From: CAZUMJ01 sp964621605 | GTDB taxonomy: Bacteria; Actinomycetota; Acidimicrobiia; Acidimicrobiales; Iamiaceae | Direction: 5' to 3' | NCBI GenBank assembly: GCA_964621605.1 | Contig: CAZUMJ010000022.1 | Span: 1-49,935, forward strand | Length of the DNA: 49,935 nucleotides | Shown here: in pieces, positions 38,946-45,946 of the stretch | Numbering within the stretch: the stretch's first letter is position 1 | Layout of the letters: each line of letters opens with the position of its first letter | Notes under the pieces: model-generated | Told to the model about the DNA's origin: nothing | Databases searched by the model: none | The model's input: only the letters and a program-made list of their open reading frames with translations | Made by a program: the position numbers and the translations under genes

Positions 38946-39692
38946 TCAGAGCTCGGTGATGCGGTGGAACGCCTCTCCCTCCGCGACGCCCGCAGTCGCA
39001 CCGACCGCGATGAGGTCGTCGCGCACGCGGCTGCGGAAAGCCGCCAGCGCGGAGCCGTCATCGTCGTCGGGGATGAACATGGTGGAGCGCAGCTGGCTCT
39101 GATGTGCTTCCAGCGCGGCGATCTTCCGTTCGCCGAACCCGGTGGTGTCCTGCACGTGGTTCGGTTCGTCAGCTTCGAACAGCCACAGCTCGTCGGGACG
39201 GTGGTGCGCGATGGCCTGCTCCGGGAAGAAGTGCGGGTCGCGTGCGGCGACGATGCCCTCGCAGGCGAGGAGCCCCGCGGCCCGGTGGTCGGGGTGGAGG
39301 CGATAGCGCTTCCAAGGATCGTGCCCGAGCACGACCGTGGGCTGGAGTCGCCGGATCCAGTAGGCGACCTCCCAGCGCTGCCTCAGGCCAGCTTCGAGCT
39401 CGCCGTCGGGCCAGCCGAGGAACACCACCTCGCCGGTCGCGCCGAGCGCCGCAGCGGCCGCCCGTTGCTCAGCCTGGCGTTGCGCCACGAGCACCGCCTG
39501 ATCGGTCGTCGGGTCCCATGATCCCTTCGAGCCGTCGGTGCAGACGAGGTGGTGCACCACACAGCCGTCGGCCGCCCAGCCAGCCAAGGTGGCCCCGCAG
39601 CCGAACTCGATGTCGTCGGGGTGAGCGGCGATCGCCAGTGCACGGGGAGGGGTCGCGACGGAAGCGAGCTCGGGCACCTGATGCTCCTGCAT
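38946..39692 (-). CDS. PIG-L/LmbE-family deacetylase
   Basis: Zinc-dependent N-deacetylase-like protein of 248 residues. The motif AIAAHPDD (His24, Asp26-Asp27) and the downstream HPDH (YRLHPDHRAAG) give the metal ligands and base of the MshB/Mca/LmbE family. MshB and Mca act in mycothiol biosynthesis and detoxification, but this protein could equally act on another N-acetylated sugar or natural product. Stretches typical for the group are LVCTDGSKGSWD and VFLGWPDGEL. No clear Shine-Dalgarno at the ATG 39692, so the start is tentative. It lies downstream of fbiD on the same strand with 26 bp between. Confidence 0.85.
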   Translation of the reverse strand: MQEHQVPELASVATPPRALAIAAHPDDIEFGCGATLAGWAADGCVVHHLVCTDGSKGSWDPTTDQAVLVAQRQAEQRAAAAALGATGEVVFLGWPDGELEAGLRQRWEVAYWIRRLQPTVVLGHDPWKRYRLHPDHRAAGLLACEGIVAARDPHFFPEQAIAHHRPDELWLFEADEPNHVQDTTGFGERKIAALEAHQSQLRSTMFIPDDDDGSALAAFRSRVRDDLIAVGATAGVAEGEAFHRITEL

Positions 39693-39718
39693 GTGGTCGG
39701 AAAGGGATGGGGGCGTTG

Positions 39719-40318
39719 CTATCGGGGAGGACGGTCCGCGAGCACGGCGAGATCGTCGGGGACGTCGACGTCCCACGCCAATGAGTCGTCGCGGATGACT
39801 CGGAGGTCGAGCCCCATGCGCGTGGCGATCGCGCAATGGCGGGTGAACGAGCCGGGACCGTAGGCGAACGGAAAGTCGAGGTGTGCGGGCACGACCGCGA
39901 CGTTCGTGCCGTCCTCTCGTCGGTCGGGGACGAAGATCACCTCGCCGGGCGCGATCGCGAGCCGTGCGAGATCTTCGGCGAGGGGAAGGTCGGCGTGTGC
40001 CACCACGACGCGGCGGATGCCCGCCGCGGCCCGGTCGGCCACCGCGGCGCGGACGGCATCGTCGAGCCCGACGCCTGCTTGCCACGACACCGAGGCGCCA
40101 TGGGACAGCGCCCAGGCGGCCACCTCCTCGTCGTCGCAGACGACCCACGTCGGCAGCGGCGCGGCAGCGGCGAGCACTTGAGCACCCATTCGGCGCGCCA
40201 GGTCGGCGCGAGCAGCCACACCGAGGTGAGGAGCGAGGCGCGCCTTCGCCTGGGCGAACGCCTTCACAGGCACGAGCACCTCTGCTGGCGAAGCGGTCGA
40301 CGAGGCGTGAGGGTGCAT
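39719..40318 (-). CDS. fbiD: Phosphoenolpyruvate/2-phospholactate guanylyltransferase (F420 biosynthesis)
   Basis: CofC/FbiD nucleotidyltransferase of 199 residues that activates phosphoenolpyruvate or 2-phospholactate with GTP in the first committed step of F420 side-chain assembly. It has VLVPVKAFAQAKARLAPHLG (the GTP-binding start), WVVCDDEEVAAWA, VVVAHADLPLAEDL and FVPDRREDGTNVAVV in the right order, and the final DVDVPDDLAVL. The other F420 genes fbiA, fbiB and fbiC are not here. Start ATG 40318; a TAGACT box lies 10 nt upstream. It fits the presence of two predicted F420-dependent enzymes in the window. Confidence 0.9.
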   Translation of the reverse strand: MHPHASSTASPAEVLVPVKAFAQAKARLAPHLGVAARADLARRMGAQVLAAAAPLPTWVVCDDEEVAAWALSHGASVSWQAGVGLDDAVRAAVADRAAAGIRRVVVAHADLPLAEDLARLAIAPGEVIFVPDRREDGTNVAVVPAHLDFPFAYGPGSFTRHCAIATRMGLDLRVIRDDSLAWDVDVPDDLAVLADRPPR

Positions 40319-40409
40319 GCGGAGACGGAGTCTACGGGCGACCGTGCGCAGACTCCGCTGGTCTCGGGCCGGCTCCAGCGCCCACTCGGGAGCGCGCGGC
40401 ATGGCGGAA

Positions 40410-40415
40410 TAGGGT
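40410..40415 (+). promoter_or_regulatory. -10 box of gpsA
   Basis: TAGGGT, 8 nt before the ATG at 40424. Confidence 0.4.
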
Positions 40416-40423
40416 GCAGCTCC

Positions 40424-41449
40424 ATGGAGATCAGCGTGACGGTCGTCGGTGCTGGATCGTGGGGGACGACAGTCGCCGCGCTGGCCGCCGGAAATACGCC
40501 GACCACGCTTTGGGCCCGTCGTCCGGAGCTCGCCGACGCGATCAACGCGGACCACCGCAACGTCGATTACCTGCCTGACTTCGACCTGCCCGCCACGCTG
40601 CGCGCGACGAACGATCTCGAAGAGGCGGTGCGTTGCGCCGACGTCGTGGTGATGGGTGTGCCATCGCACGGCTTTCGCACGACCCTCGCCACGTTGGCGG
40701 GCTGGGTTCGGCCGTGGGTCCCGATCGTGAGCCTCGCCAAGGGCCTCGAACAGGGAACCCACCTGCGCATGACGCAGGTCATCGAGCAGGAGCTGCCCGG
40801 TCACCCGGTCGGCGTCCTGACGGGCCCCAACCTCGCTCGCGAGATCTTGCGTGGTGATGCCGCTGCGGCCGTCATCGCACTCGACGACGAGCACGTCTCA
40901 CGGGCCCTGCAGCCCTTGTTCAGCGGCGACCTGTTCCGCGTCTACACCAACCACGACGTCATCGGCTGTGAGCTCGGTGGGGTGCTGAAGAACGTGATGG
41001 CGATCGCGTCGGGCATGGCAGACGGCCTCGGGACGGGCGACAACACCCGTGCCGCGGTGATCACCCGAGGGTTGCACGAGATGATGCGCATCGGTCTTGC
41101 GCTCGGCGGCGAGGAGGCGACGTTCGCCGGTCTGGCCGGGATGGGCGACCTCGTGGCGACGTGCATCAGCCCGCAAAGCCGCAACCGCCACGTCGGCGAG
41201 CAGCTGGGACGTGGTCGCACGATCGACGAGATCATCGACGAGATGCACATGGTGGCCGAGGGCGTGAAGACGTCGCGGGTCGTGCACGACCTCGCGGAAG
41301 GGCTCGGCATCGAGTTGCCGATCGCCGAGGAGGTGTACGCAGCGTGTCACCTCGGCCGACCGGCAGAGGAGGCGTACCGGGGTCTGCTTCGCCGGACGAG
41401 CGGCCCTGAGCTCGACCGTCGCGTGCGAGTGCGTGAGGAGTTCCGGTGA
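40424..41449 (+). CDS. gpsA: Glycerol-3-phosphate dehydrogenase [NAD(P)+]
   Basis: Enzyme of 341 residues that reduces dihydroxyacetone phosphate to sn-glycerol 3-phosphate for phospholipid and triacylglycerol synthesis. The cofactor motif VVGAGSWGTT is at 8-16, followed by LTGPNLAREI, the catalytic Lys in GGVLKNVMAIASG, NTRAAVITRGLHEM and GMGDLVATC (the usual TCxSxxSRN stretch reads TCISPQSRNRHVG). It is first in a three-gene operon; the next gene overlaps its stop by four bases (GTGA). Confidence 0.95.
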   Translation: MEISVTVVGAGSWGTTVAALAAGNTPTTLWARRPELADAINADHRNVDYLPDFDLPATLRATNDLEEAVRCADVVVMGVPSHGFRTTLATLAGWVRPWVPIVSLAKGLEQGTHLRMTQVIEQELPGHPVGVLTGPNLAREILRGDAAAAVIALDDEHVSRALQPLFSGDLFRVYTNHDVIGCELGGVLKNVMAIASGMADGLGTGDNTRAAVITRGLHEMMRIGLALGGEEATFAGLAGMGDLVATCISPQSRNRHVGEQLGRGRTIDEIIDEMHMVAEGVKTSRVVHDLAEGLGIELPIAEEVYAACHLGRPAEEAYRGLLRRTSGPELDRRVRVREEFR

Positions 41450-43179
41450 TCACCACGTCGTGGGTGCAGCCGCGTGGGCTCACCGCCGACGACGCGGTGT
41501 GGACCCGTCTCGGTTCGATCGACGGGACGGTTCGCCCTCTCGTGGACGGTGCAGGCCTCGTGGCTCCGTCGCCGGGCCGCCCGGCCATCGACTGGTGGGT
41601 AGGCGCCGATGACGGCTGGCACGTCCCGGCCCGCGAGGCTGCGGTCCGGCAGTCGTTGGTCCGTGGCACCCCGGTCGTCGAGACCGCGCTGCGCGTCCCC
41701 GGCGGGGATGCGGTCCATCGTGCGACGGTGGTGCGCCTCGCGGTGGGAGACGGTGGCGGTGATGCCGTGCTGGTCGAGGTCGAGAACCGCAGCGGCATCC
41801 CGTTCGCGCTCGCGCTCGCACTGCGTCCTTTCGATGCAGCGGGCCCGGTCGACGTGGGCCACGTCGAGCTGCGCGAGAGCACCGTCTACGCCGACGGGCA
41901 TCCGGTGATCGTGCTGGCGAAGCCACCCAACCGGGCATGTGCCGCCGATGCCGCGGCCGGCGACGCATTGGAGATCGTGACAGGCGTGGCCGTCGAAGCC
42001 TCGACGTTCGAGCCTCTGCACGACCCGGCCGGGCAGGCACAGGCTGTGGTGATCGTGCCGGTCGCGCACACCCAGACCTTCAGGGCGATCATCCCGCTGA
42101 GCGACGCCGTCGACGCGTTCCCCTCGGTGCTTCCGTCGGCGGCGGATGTCGCAGAGGGCTGGCGCGTGCACGTCCGTGACGCGGCGCGGGCGACGCTGCC
42201 CGACACCGCCCGCGAGAAGGCCATCGATGCGCTGCCTCCGGCGCTGTTCCTCGCAGCGCAGGCAGCGGAAGGGGCACCGCTCGACGCGCGTGCGGAGCTG
42301 GCCGATGCGCTGGACCTCTTCGGGTACACAGGGGAGGCTGAGCACCTGCTCGCAACCTGCCTTTCGGACATCGACCATGCGCAGGCCGCGTCCCCTGCCG
42401 CGCGGTTGTTGGTGGCCCGGGCCGTGGCGCACCACCTCGACCGAGCCCACGGGGAACCGTTCGCCCGTGCTGCTGCCGACGTCGTCGCAAGCGCCGCGCA
42501 GCAACTCCTCGACGCTGTGCGCCCTCGCCGAGGACGCCGAACTGCGCCCGCAGAGACCGGAGGTCTCGACGTCGGAGACGACCTCGAGGCGTTCGCTCGG
42601 GCGCTGGCGTCGGCAGGCGAGGCCCGTGCCGCGCAGGACGTGCGGGCCGTGCTCGCACGTCTCGACCTCGCGGTCGGCGCAGACCATGGCATGGCGAACC
42701 CAGTTGGCTCCGACGGCACCGACGACCTCGACGCGAAGCTGTCGCAGGGGTCGGGCACCGTTTCGTGGCCGCCGCGAGCGAGTTGGCTGGCTGCCGCCAA
42801 CGTCGCGAACCAGCTTGGGGCGACGTTGGTGCGGGCACGCCCGGGTGCCGTTGTGCTGGCGCCGGCAGTCCCGTCGTCGTGGCTCGGGCAGAACTTCGAG
42901 GTGCACGGCCTCCGAACCAGGGCAGGTGTCGTGTCGTATGCGGTCCGTTGGCACGGGGCGCGCCCGGCGTTGCTCTGGGAGGTCTCCGGCGCGAGCGGCA
43001 CGACCGAGGTGACCGCCCCGGGACTCGATCCGGCGTGGCTCTCCGGCGAACCCAGTGGAGAGGCCTTGCTTGCCGAGGTGAAGCTGCCTGCTCCGGCCGA
43101 GTCCGGCGCGGGTCGTGGCGGGGTCGTCATCGGCGGCCTGCAGATCGGGCGACGACCGTCATCGACGGGCGGCACATGA
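41446..43179 (+). CDS. Hypothetical protein in gpsA-adenylate cyclase operon
   Basis: Protein of 577 residues with no family I recognise. The N-terminal third is beta-rich (TVRPLVDGAGLV, IDWWVGADDGWHVP, ATVVRLAVGDGGGDAVLVEV) with features of carbohydrate-active-enzyme beta-sandwiches. The middle (about 250-440) is Ala-rich and helical like an alpha/alpha toroid, and the end returns to beta strands (WLGQNFEVHGLRTRAGVVSYAVRWHG). This order resembles glycogen-debranching or six-hairpin glycosidases in outline, but the catalytic acids cannot be named. It has four-base overlaps with gpsA before it and the cyclase after it, so it is translated in step with them. No signal peptide. Confidence 0.75.
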   Translation: MITTSWVQPRGLTADDAVWTRLGSIDGTVRPLVDGAGLVAPSPGRPAIDWWVGADDGWHVPAREAAVRQSLVRGTPVVETALRVPGGDAVHRATVVRLAVGDGGGDAVLVEVENRSGIPFALALALRPFDAAGPVDVGHVELRESTVYADGHPVIVLAKPPNRACAADAAAGDALEIVTGVAVEASTFEPLHDPAGQAQAVVIVPVAHTQTFRAIIPLSDAVDAFPSVLPSAADVAEGWRVHVRDAARATLPDTAREKAIDALPPALFLAAQAAEGAPLDARAELADALDLFGYTGEAEHLLATCLSDIDHAQAASPAARLLVARAVAHHLDRAHGEPFARAAADVVASAAQQLLDAVRPRRGRRTAPAETGGLDVGDDLEAFARALASAGEARAAQDVRAVLARLDLAVGADHGMANPVGSDGTDDLDAKLSQGSGTVSWPPRASWLAAANVANQLGATLVRARPGAVVLAPAVPSSWLGQNFEVHGLRTRAGVVSYAVRWHGARPALLWEVSGASGTTEVTAPGLDPAWLSGEPSGEALLAEVKLPAPAESGAGRGGVVIGGLQIGRRPSSTGGT

Positions 43180-44531
43180 ACACCCTGCGTGCTGCCCTCG
43201 CCGAACTCGGTGTGTCCGACGAGGAGCTGGCCCGCGCACAGCACGACGGGACGTTGGTCTTGCTGGCCGTCGAGCGGCTCGTGTTGCCCCGTCGTCCGCT
43301 CTACACGCTCGATGCCCTGGCCGAGCGCTCGCACCTCTCGAGCGACCAGGTCGCCCAGTTCTGGCGGGCACTCGGATTTCCCGACACCGAGCCCGACGAG
43401 CTGGCGTTCACCGACGACGACGTGGCGATGTTGGCCGTGCTGTCAGAGCTCATCGCCGCGGGGATCATCGACCCTGAGCTGGCCGTGCAGATGACGAGGG
43501 TGATCGGTTCGTCCATCGCGCGTATCGCACTGTCGCAGGTGGAGGCCTTCGGCATGGACGAGGGTGCCGGCGAAAGCGAGGAGTCTGAGGGTGCCGACGC
43601 GGCCGCCGGTGAGGTTGGCGATCCAGATGACGAGTCAGACGCCGGCGCCGACCACCCCAACCCGACGCACGGTTCGCCGAGCGAAGGGGACGAGATCGGC
43701 CCGCATCGCCTCGCCCACGCCGCGGCGCAGGAAGGTGTGCTCGACGATCCGGTGTTCGTCGAGCAGACCGCAGCGGTGCTCGAGCTCATGCCACGTGCGA
43801 TGGAGTACGTCTGGCGCCGTCACGTGCAGGCGGCTGCCCGCAGCATGGGCTTGCGTGCGCGTGCAGGTGAGGTCGGCGACGTGGCCCAAGCAGTCGGGTT
43901 TGCGGACCTCGTGGGGTTCACCGCACTCAGTCAGCAACTGGATTCCCACGAGTTGGCGGCGGTCGTCGACAGGTTCGAGAGCCTCGCTTACGACGTGGTC
44001 ACCAGGCTCGGCGGCCGGGTCGTGAAGATGATCGGTGACGAGGTGATGTTCACTGCGCCCGAGCCAGCGGCAGGGGCCGAGATCGCCCTGACGCTCTCCG
44101 CTGCCTACCGTGACGACGACGAGCTCTCGGAGGTGCGTGTGGGGCTCGCGTACGGGTCGGTGCTGGTCAAGGAAGGAGACTGCTACGGCCCCGTGGTCAA
44201 CCTGGCGTCGCGCATCGTCGGCATCGCCTTCCCTGGAACCGTCGTCGTCTCCGACGCGGTGCACGAGGCCTTGGTGGCGGACGAGACGTTCGTGTGGCAG
44301 TCCCTGCACCGCCGCCAGCTCACCGACATCGGCCGGGTTCCGCTGTGGACGGTGCGTTGGGCGAGCGATGGCTTCGGTCCGCGCAGCAGCCGGGAGCGAG
44401 ATCGAGCCGCGCGCACCGAGCGCGTCGAGCGAGCGGTCGAACGCCGAGCCGAACGCCAGGAACGCGCGGCAGAACGCCGTGCCGATCGCGTCGAGCGTGC
44501 CGCCGAGCGACGGAGCCGCGGCGAGGAGTAG
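43176..44531 (+). CDS. Class III adenylate cyclase with N-terminal regulatory domain (Rv1264-like)
   Basis: Soluble cyclase of 451 residues. The N-terminal domain (1-125) is the helical regulatory module of pH-sensing mycobacterial cyclases, followed by an acidic linker (130-175) and a catalytic domain (235-400). All six catalytic positions keep the Rv1264 spacing: metal Asp244 and Asp288, Lys284 and Asp335 for adenine selection, Asn342 and Arg346 for the transition state (FADLVGFT, KMIGDEVMF, KEGDCYGPVVNLASR). The C-terminal 50 residues are an Arg/Glu-rich coiled-coil tail. It makes cAMP, probably in response to pH or another signal. It overlaps the preceding gene by four bases (ATGA). Confidence 0.92.
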   Translation: MNTLRAALAELGVSDEELARAQHDGTLVLLAVERLVLPRRPLYTLDALAERSHLSSDQVAQFWRALGFPDTEPDELAFTDDDVAMLAVLSELIAAGIIDPELAVQMTRVIGSSIARIALSQVEAFGMDEGAGESEESEGADAAAGEVGDPDDESDAGADHPNPTHGSPSEGDEIGPHRLAHAAAQEGVLDDPVFVEQTAAVLELMPRAMEYVWRRHVQAAARSMGLRARAGEVGDVAQAVGFADLVGFTALSQQLDSHELAAVVDRFESLAYDVVTRLGGRVVKMIGDEVMFTAPEPAAGAEIALTLSAAYRDDDELSEVRVGLAYGSVLVKEGDCYGPVVNLASRIVGIAFPGTVVVSDAVHEALVADETFVWQSLHRRQLTDIGRVPLWTVRWASDGFGPRSSRERDRAARTERVERAVERRAERQERAAERRADRVERAAERRSRGEE

Positions 44532-44635
44532 CTCGGTCGCCGCACGAGGTGCTCGTCGGAACCGTGCCTGTGCCTCGTAGGGTGGACGGCATCCGGTCAC
44601 ACTCACGGGCCGGAGAACGACCGGAAGGGTTCAAC

Positions 44636-45055
44636 ATGGCAGCACGCGCGACCGCGACTTGGCAGGGTTCGATCGATGAAGGGTCGGGGACGATGTCCAC
44701 GGCGACGGGGCTCGAGGGAGCTTTCTCGAAGGCATCGCGCTTCGCGGATGGCTCCGGCACGAACCCCGAAGAGCTCATCGGTGCGGCGCACGCGGGCTGC
44801 TTTTCGCAGTTCCTGGCGCTGCTGCTCACGAAGAACGGCACGCCTCCGACGAAGATCGAGACGAGCGCCCGGGTGTCGATCGAGGTTGGAGACGACGGTC
44901 CCACGATCACCCGCATCGACCTGACGAGCGTCGTCGTTGCCGAGGTGTCGGCCGACACGATCACCGAGCTTGGCGGTACCGCCAAGGAGAAGTGCCCGGT
45001 CTCCAAGGCGCTGGCCGGCGTGGCAACGGTGAACTTGGAGATCTCCAAGGGCTGA
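44636..45055 (+). CDS. OsmC-family peroxiredoxin
   Basis: Small thiol peroxidase of 139 residues that reduces organic hydroperoxides. The two redox cysteines are in AHAGCFSQFLALLL (Cys55) and EKCPVSKAL (Cys120), with NPEELIGAAHAG as usual before the first. GGAAGGG precedes the ATG. Whether it belongs to the OsmC or the Ohr branch is not certain; the sequence is closer to OsmC (SALT-type). It is followed directly by the L,D-transpeptidase gene. Confidence 0.92.
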   Translation: MAARATATWQGSIDEGSGTMSTATGLEGAFSKASRFADGSGTNPEELIGAAHAGCFSQFLALLLTKNGTPPTKIETSARVSIEVGDDGPTITRIDLTSVVVAEVSADTITELGGTAKEKCPVSKALAGVATVNLEISKG

Positions 45056-45083
45056 GGTGGCAGGGGTGAGAGGGGGACGCGAC

Positions 45084-45884
45084 GTGCGCGCGAGCGAGAG
45101 CCGGGCAGTGGGTGCGGCGTTCGCTGGCCGTGCGGTCCGGGGTCGGGCTCGCGCGGTGGCGGTCGTGTTCCTCCTCGTCGCCCTCGGCGCGGTTGCGGGG
45201 TGTTCCCAGAAGAAGTCCGCGCACGTGGTCGACGGTCCCGCGAAGGGAAGCGACACCGGCGCGCTCACCGTCGCCCCGCCCAAGGTGTGGTCAGCGGCGG
45301 ACGCCACCACCCCCTTGGTGGTGCTCTACGCCGAGCCGGGCAAGCTCGACCCTGCCGGGCGTTCGCTCACGAACCCGACGAGCGAGGGGATGCCACTCGT
45401 GTTCGCGGTGCGTTCGCAACGCAAGGGGTGGGTGCAGGTCCAGATTCCCAGCAGACCGAATGGCGCGGTGGCGTGGGTACGTGCGGCCGACGTGAAGGTT
45501 CGTACGGTGGCCTACCGCATCGTCGTCTCAGTCTCGCACCATCAGCTGCAGTTGTTCGAGGGCACGAAGGTGCTCTTCAGCGCGCCGGTGGCGGTTGGCA
45601 CCGACCAGACGCCGACGCCGACGGGCAGCTTCTTCGTCGATGCGAAGGTGCGACTGGCCGACACGAGCGGGCCGTACGGCACAGGGCAGGTGAGCGTGGC
45701 CGGCTTCTCCAACGTGTTGATGAGCTTCGGTGGCGGCAGCGGGCAGATCGCCATCCATGGCACGAACCAGCCGCAGCTCGTCGGGCAGAACGTGAGCAAC
45801 GGCTGCATCCGGGTCACAGACGATGTGGCCACCAAGTTGCTCGACCTGGTGCCGACCGGCTCGCCGGTCGACGTCATCGCCTGA
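45084..45884 (+). CDS. L,D-transpeptidase lipoprotein (YkuD family)
   Basis: Cell-wall enzyme that makes 3-3 crosslinks in peptidoglycan. A lipoprotein signal (VFLLVALGAVAGC) is followed by an SH3-like region (about 80-145) and the YkuD domain with HGTN and the catalytic SNGCIRV near the C-terminus. GTG start codons are possible at 45057, 45069 and 45084; the last has the purine-rich GAGAGGGGGA at good distance and is used. The first would begin within 2 bases of the OsmC stop. It is convergent with the alpha-mannosidase gene. Confidence 0.9.
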   Translation: MRASESRAVGAAFAGRAVRGRARAVAVVFLLVALGAVAGCSQKKSAHVVDGPAKGSDTGALTVAPPKVWSAADATTPLVVLYAEPGKLDPAGRSLTNPTSEGMPLVFAVRSQRKGWVQVQIPSRPNGAVAWVRAADVKVRTVAYRIVVSVSHHQLQLFEGTKVLFSAPVAVGTDQTPTPTGSFFVDAKVRLADTSGPYGTGQVSVAGFSNVLMSFGGGSGQIAIHGTNQPQLVGQNVSNGCIRVTDDVATKLLDLVPTGSPVDVIA

Positions 45885-45903
45885 GGTCACCGCCTGAGGT
45901 CAC
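45878..45903. repeat. 13-bp tandem duplication over a stop codon
   Basis: CGCCTGAGGTCAC occurs twice in direct tandem; the first copy carries the TGA stop of the L,D-transpeptidase gene. Confidence 0.8.
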
Positions 45904-45946
45904 CGCCGGGCGCAGCGAGCACCACGGGGTGCGGCGGCGCCTCGAG

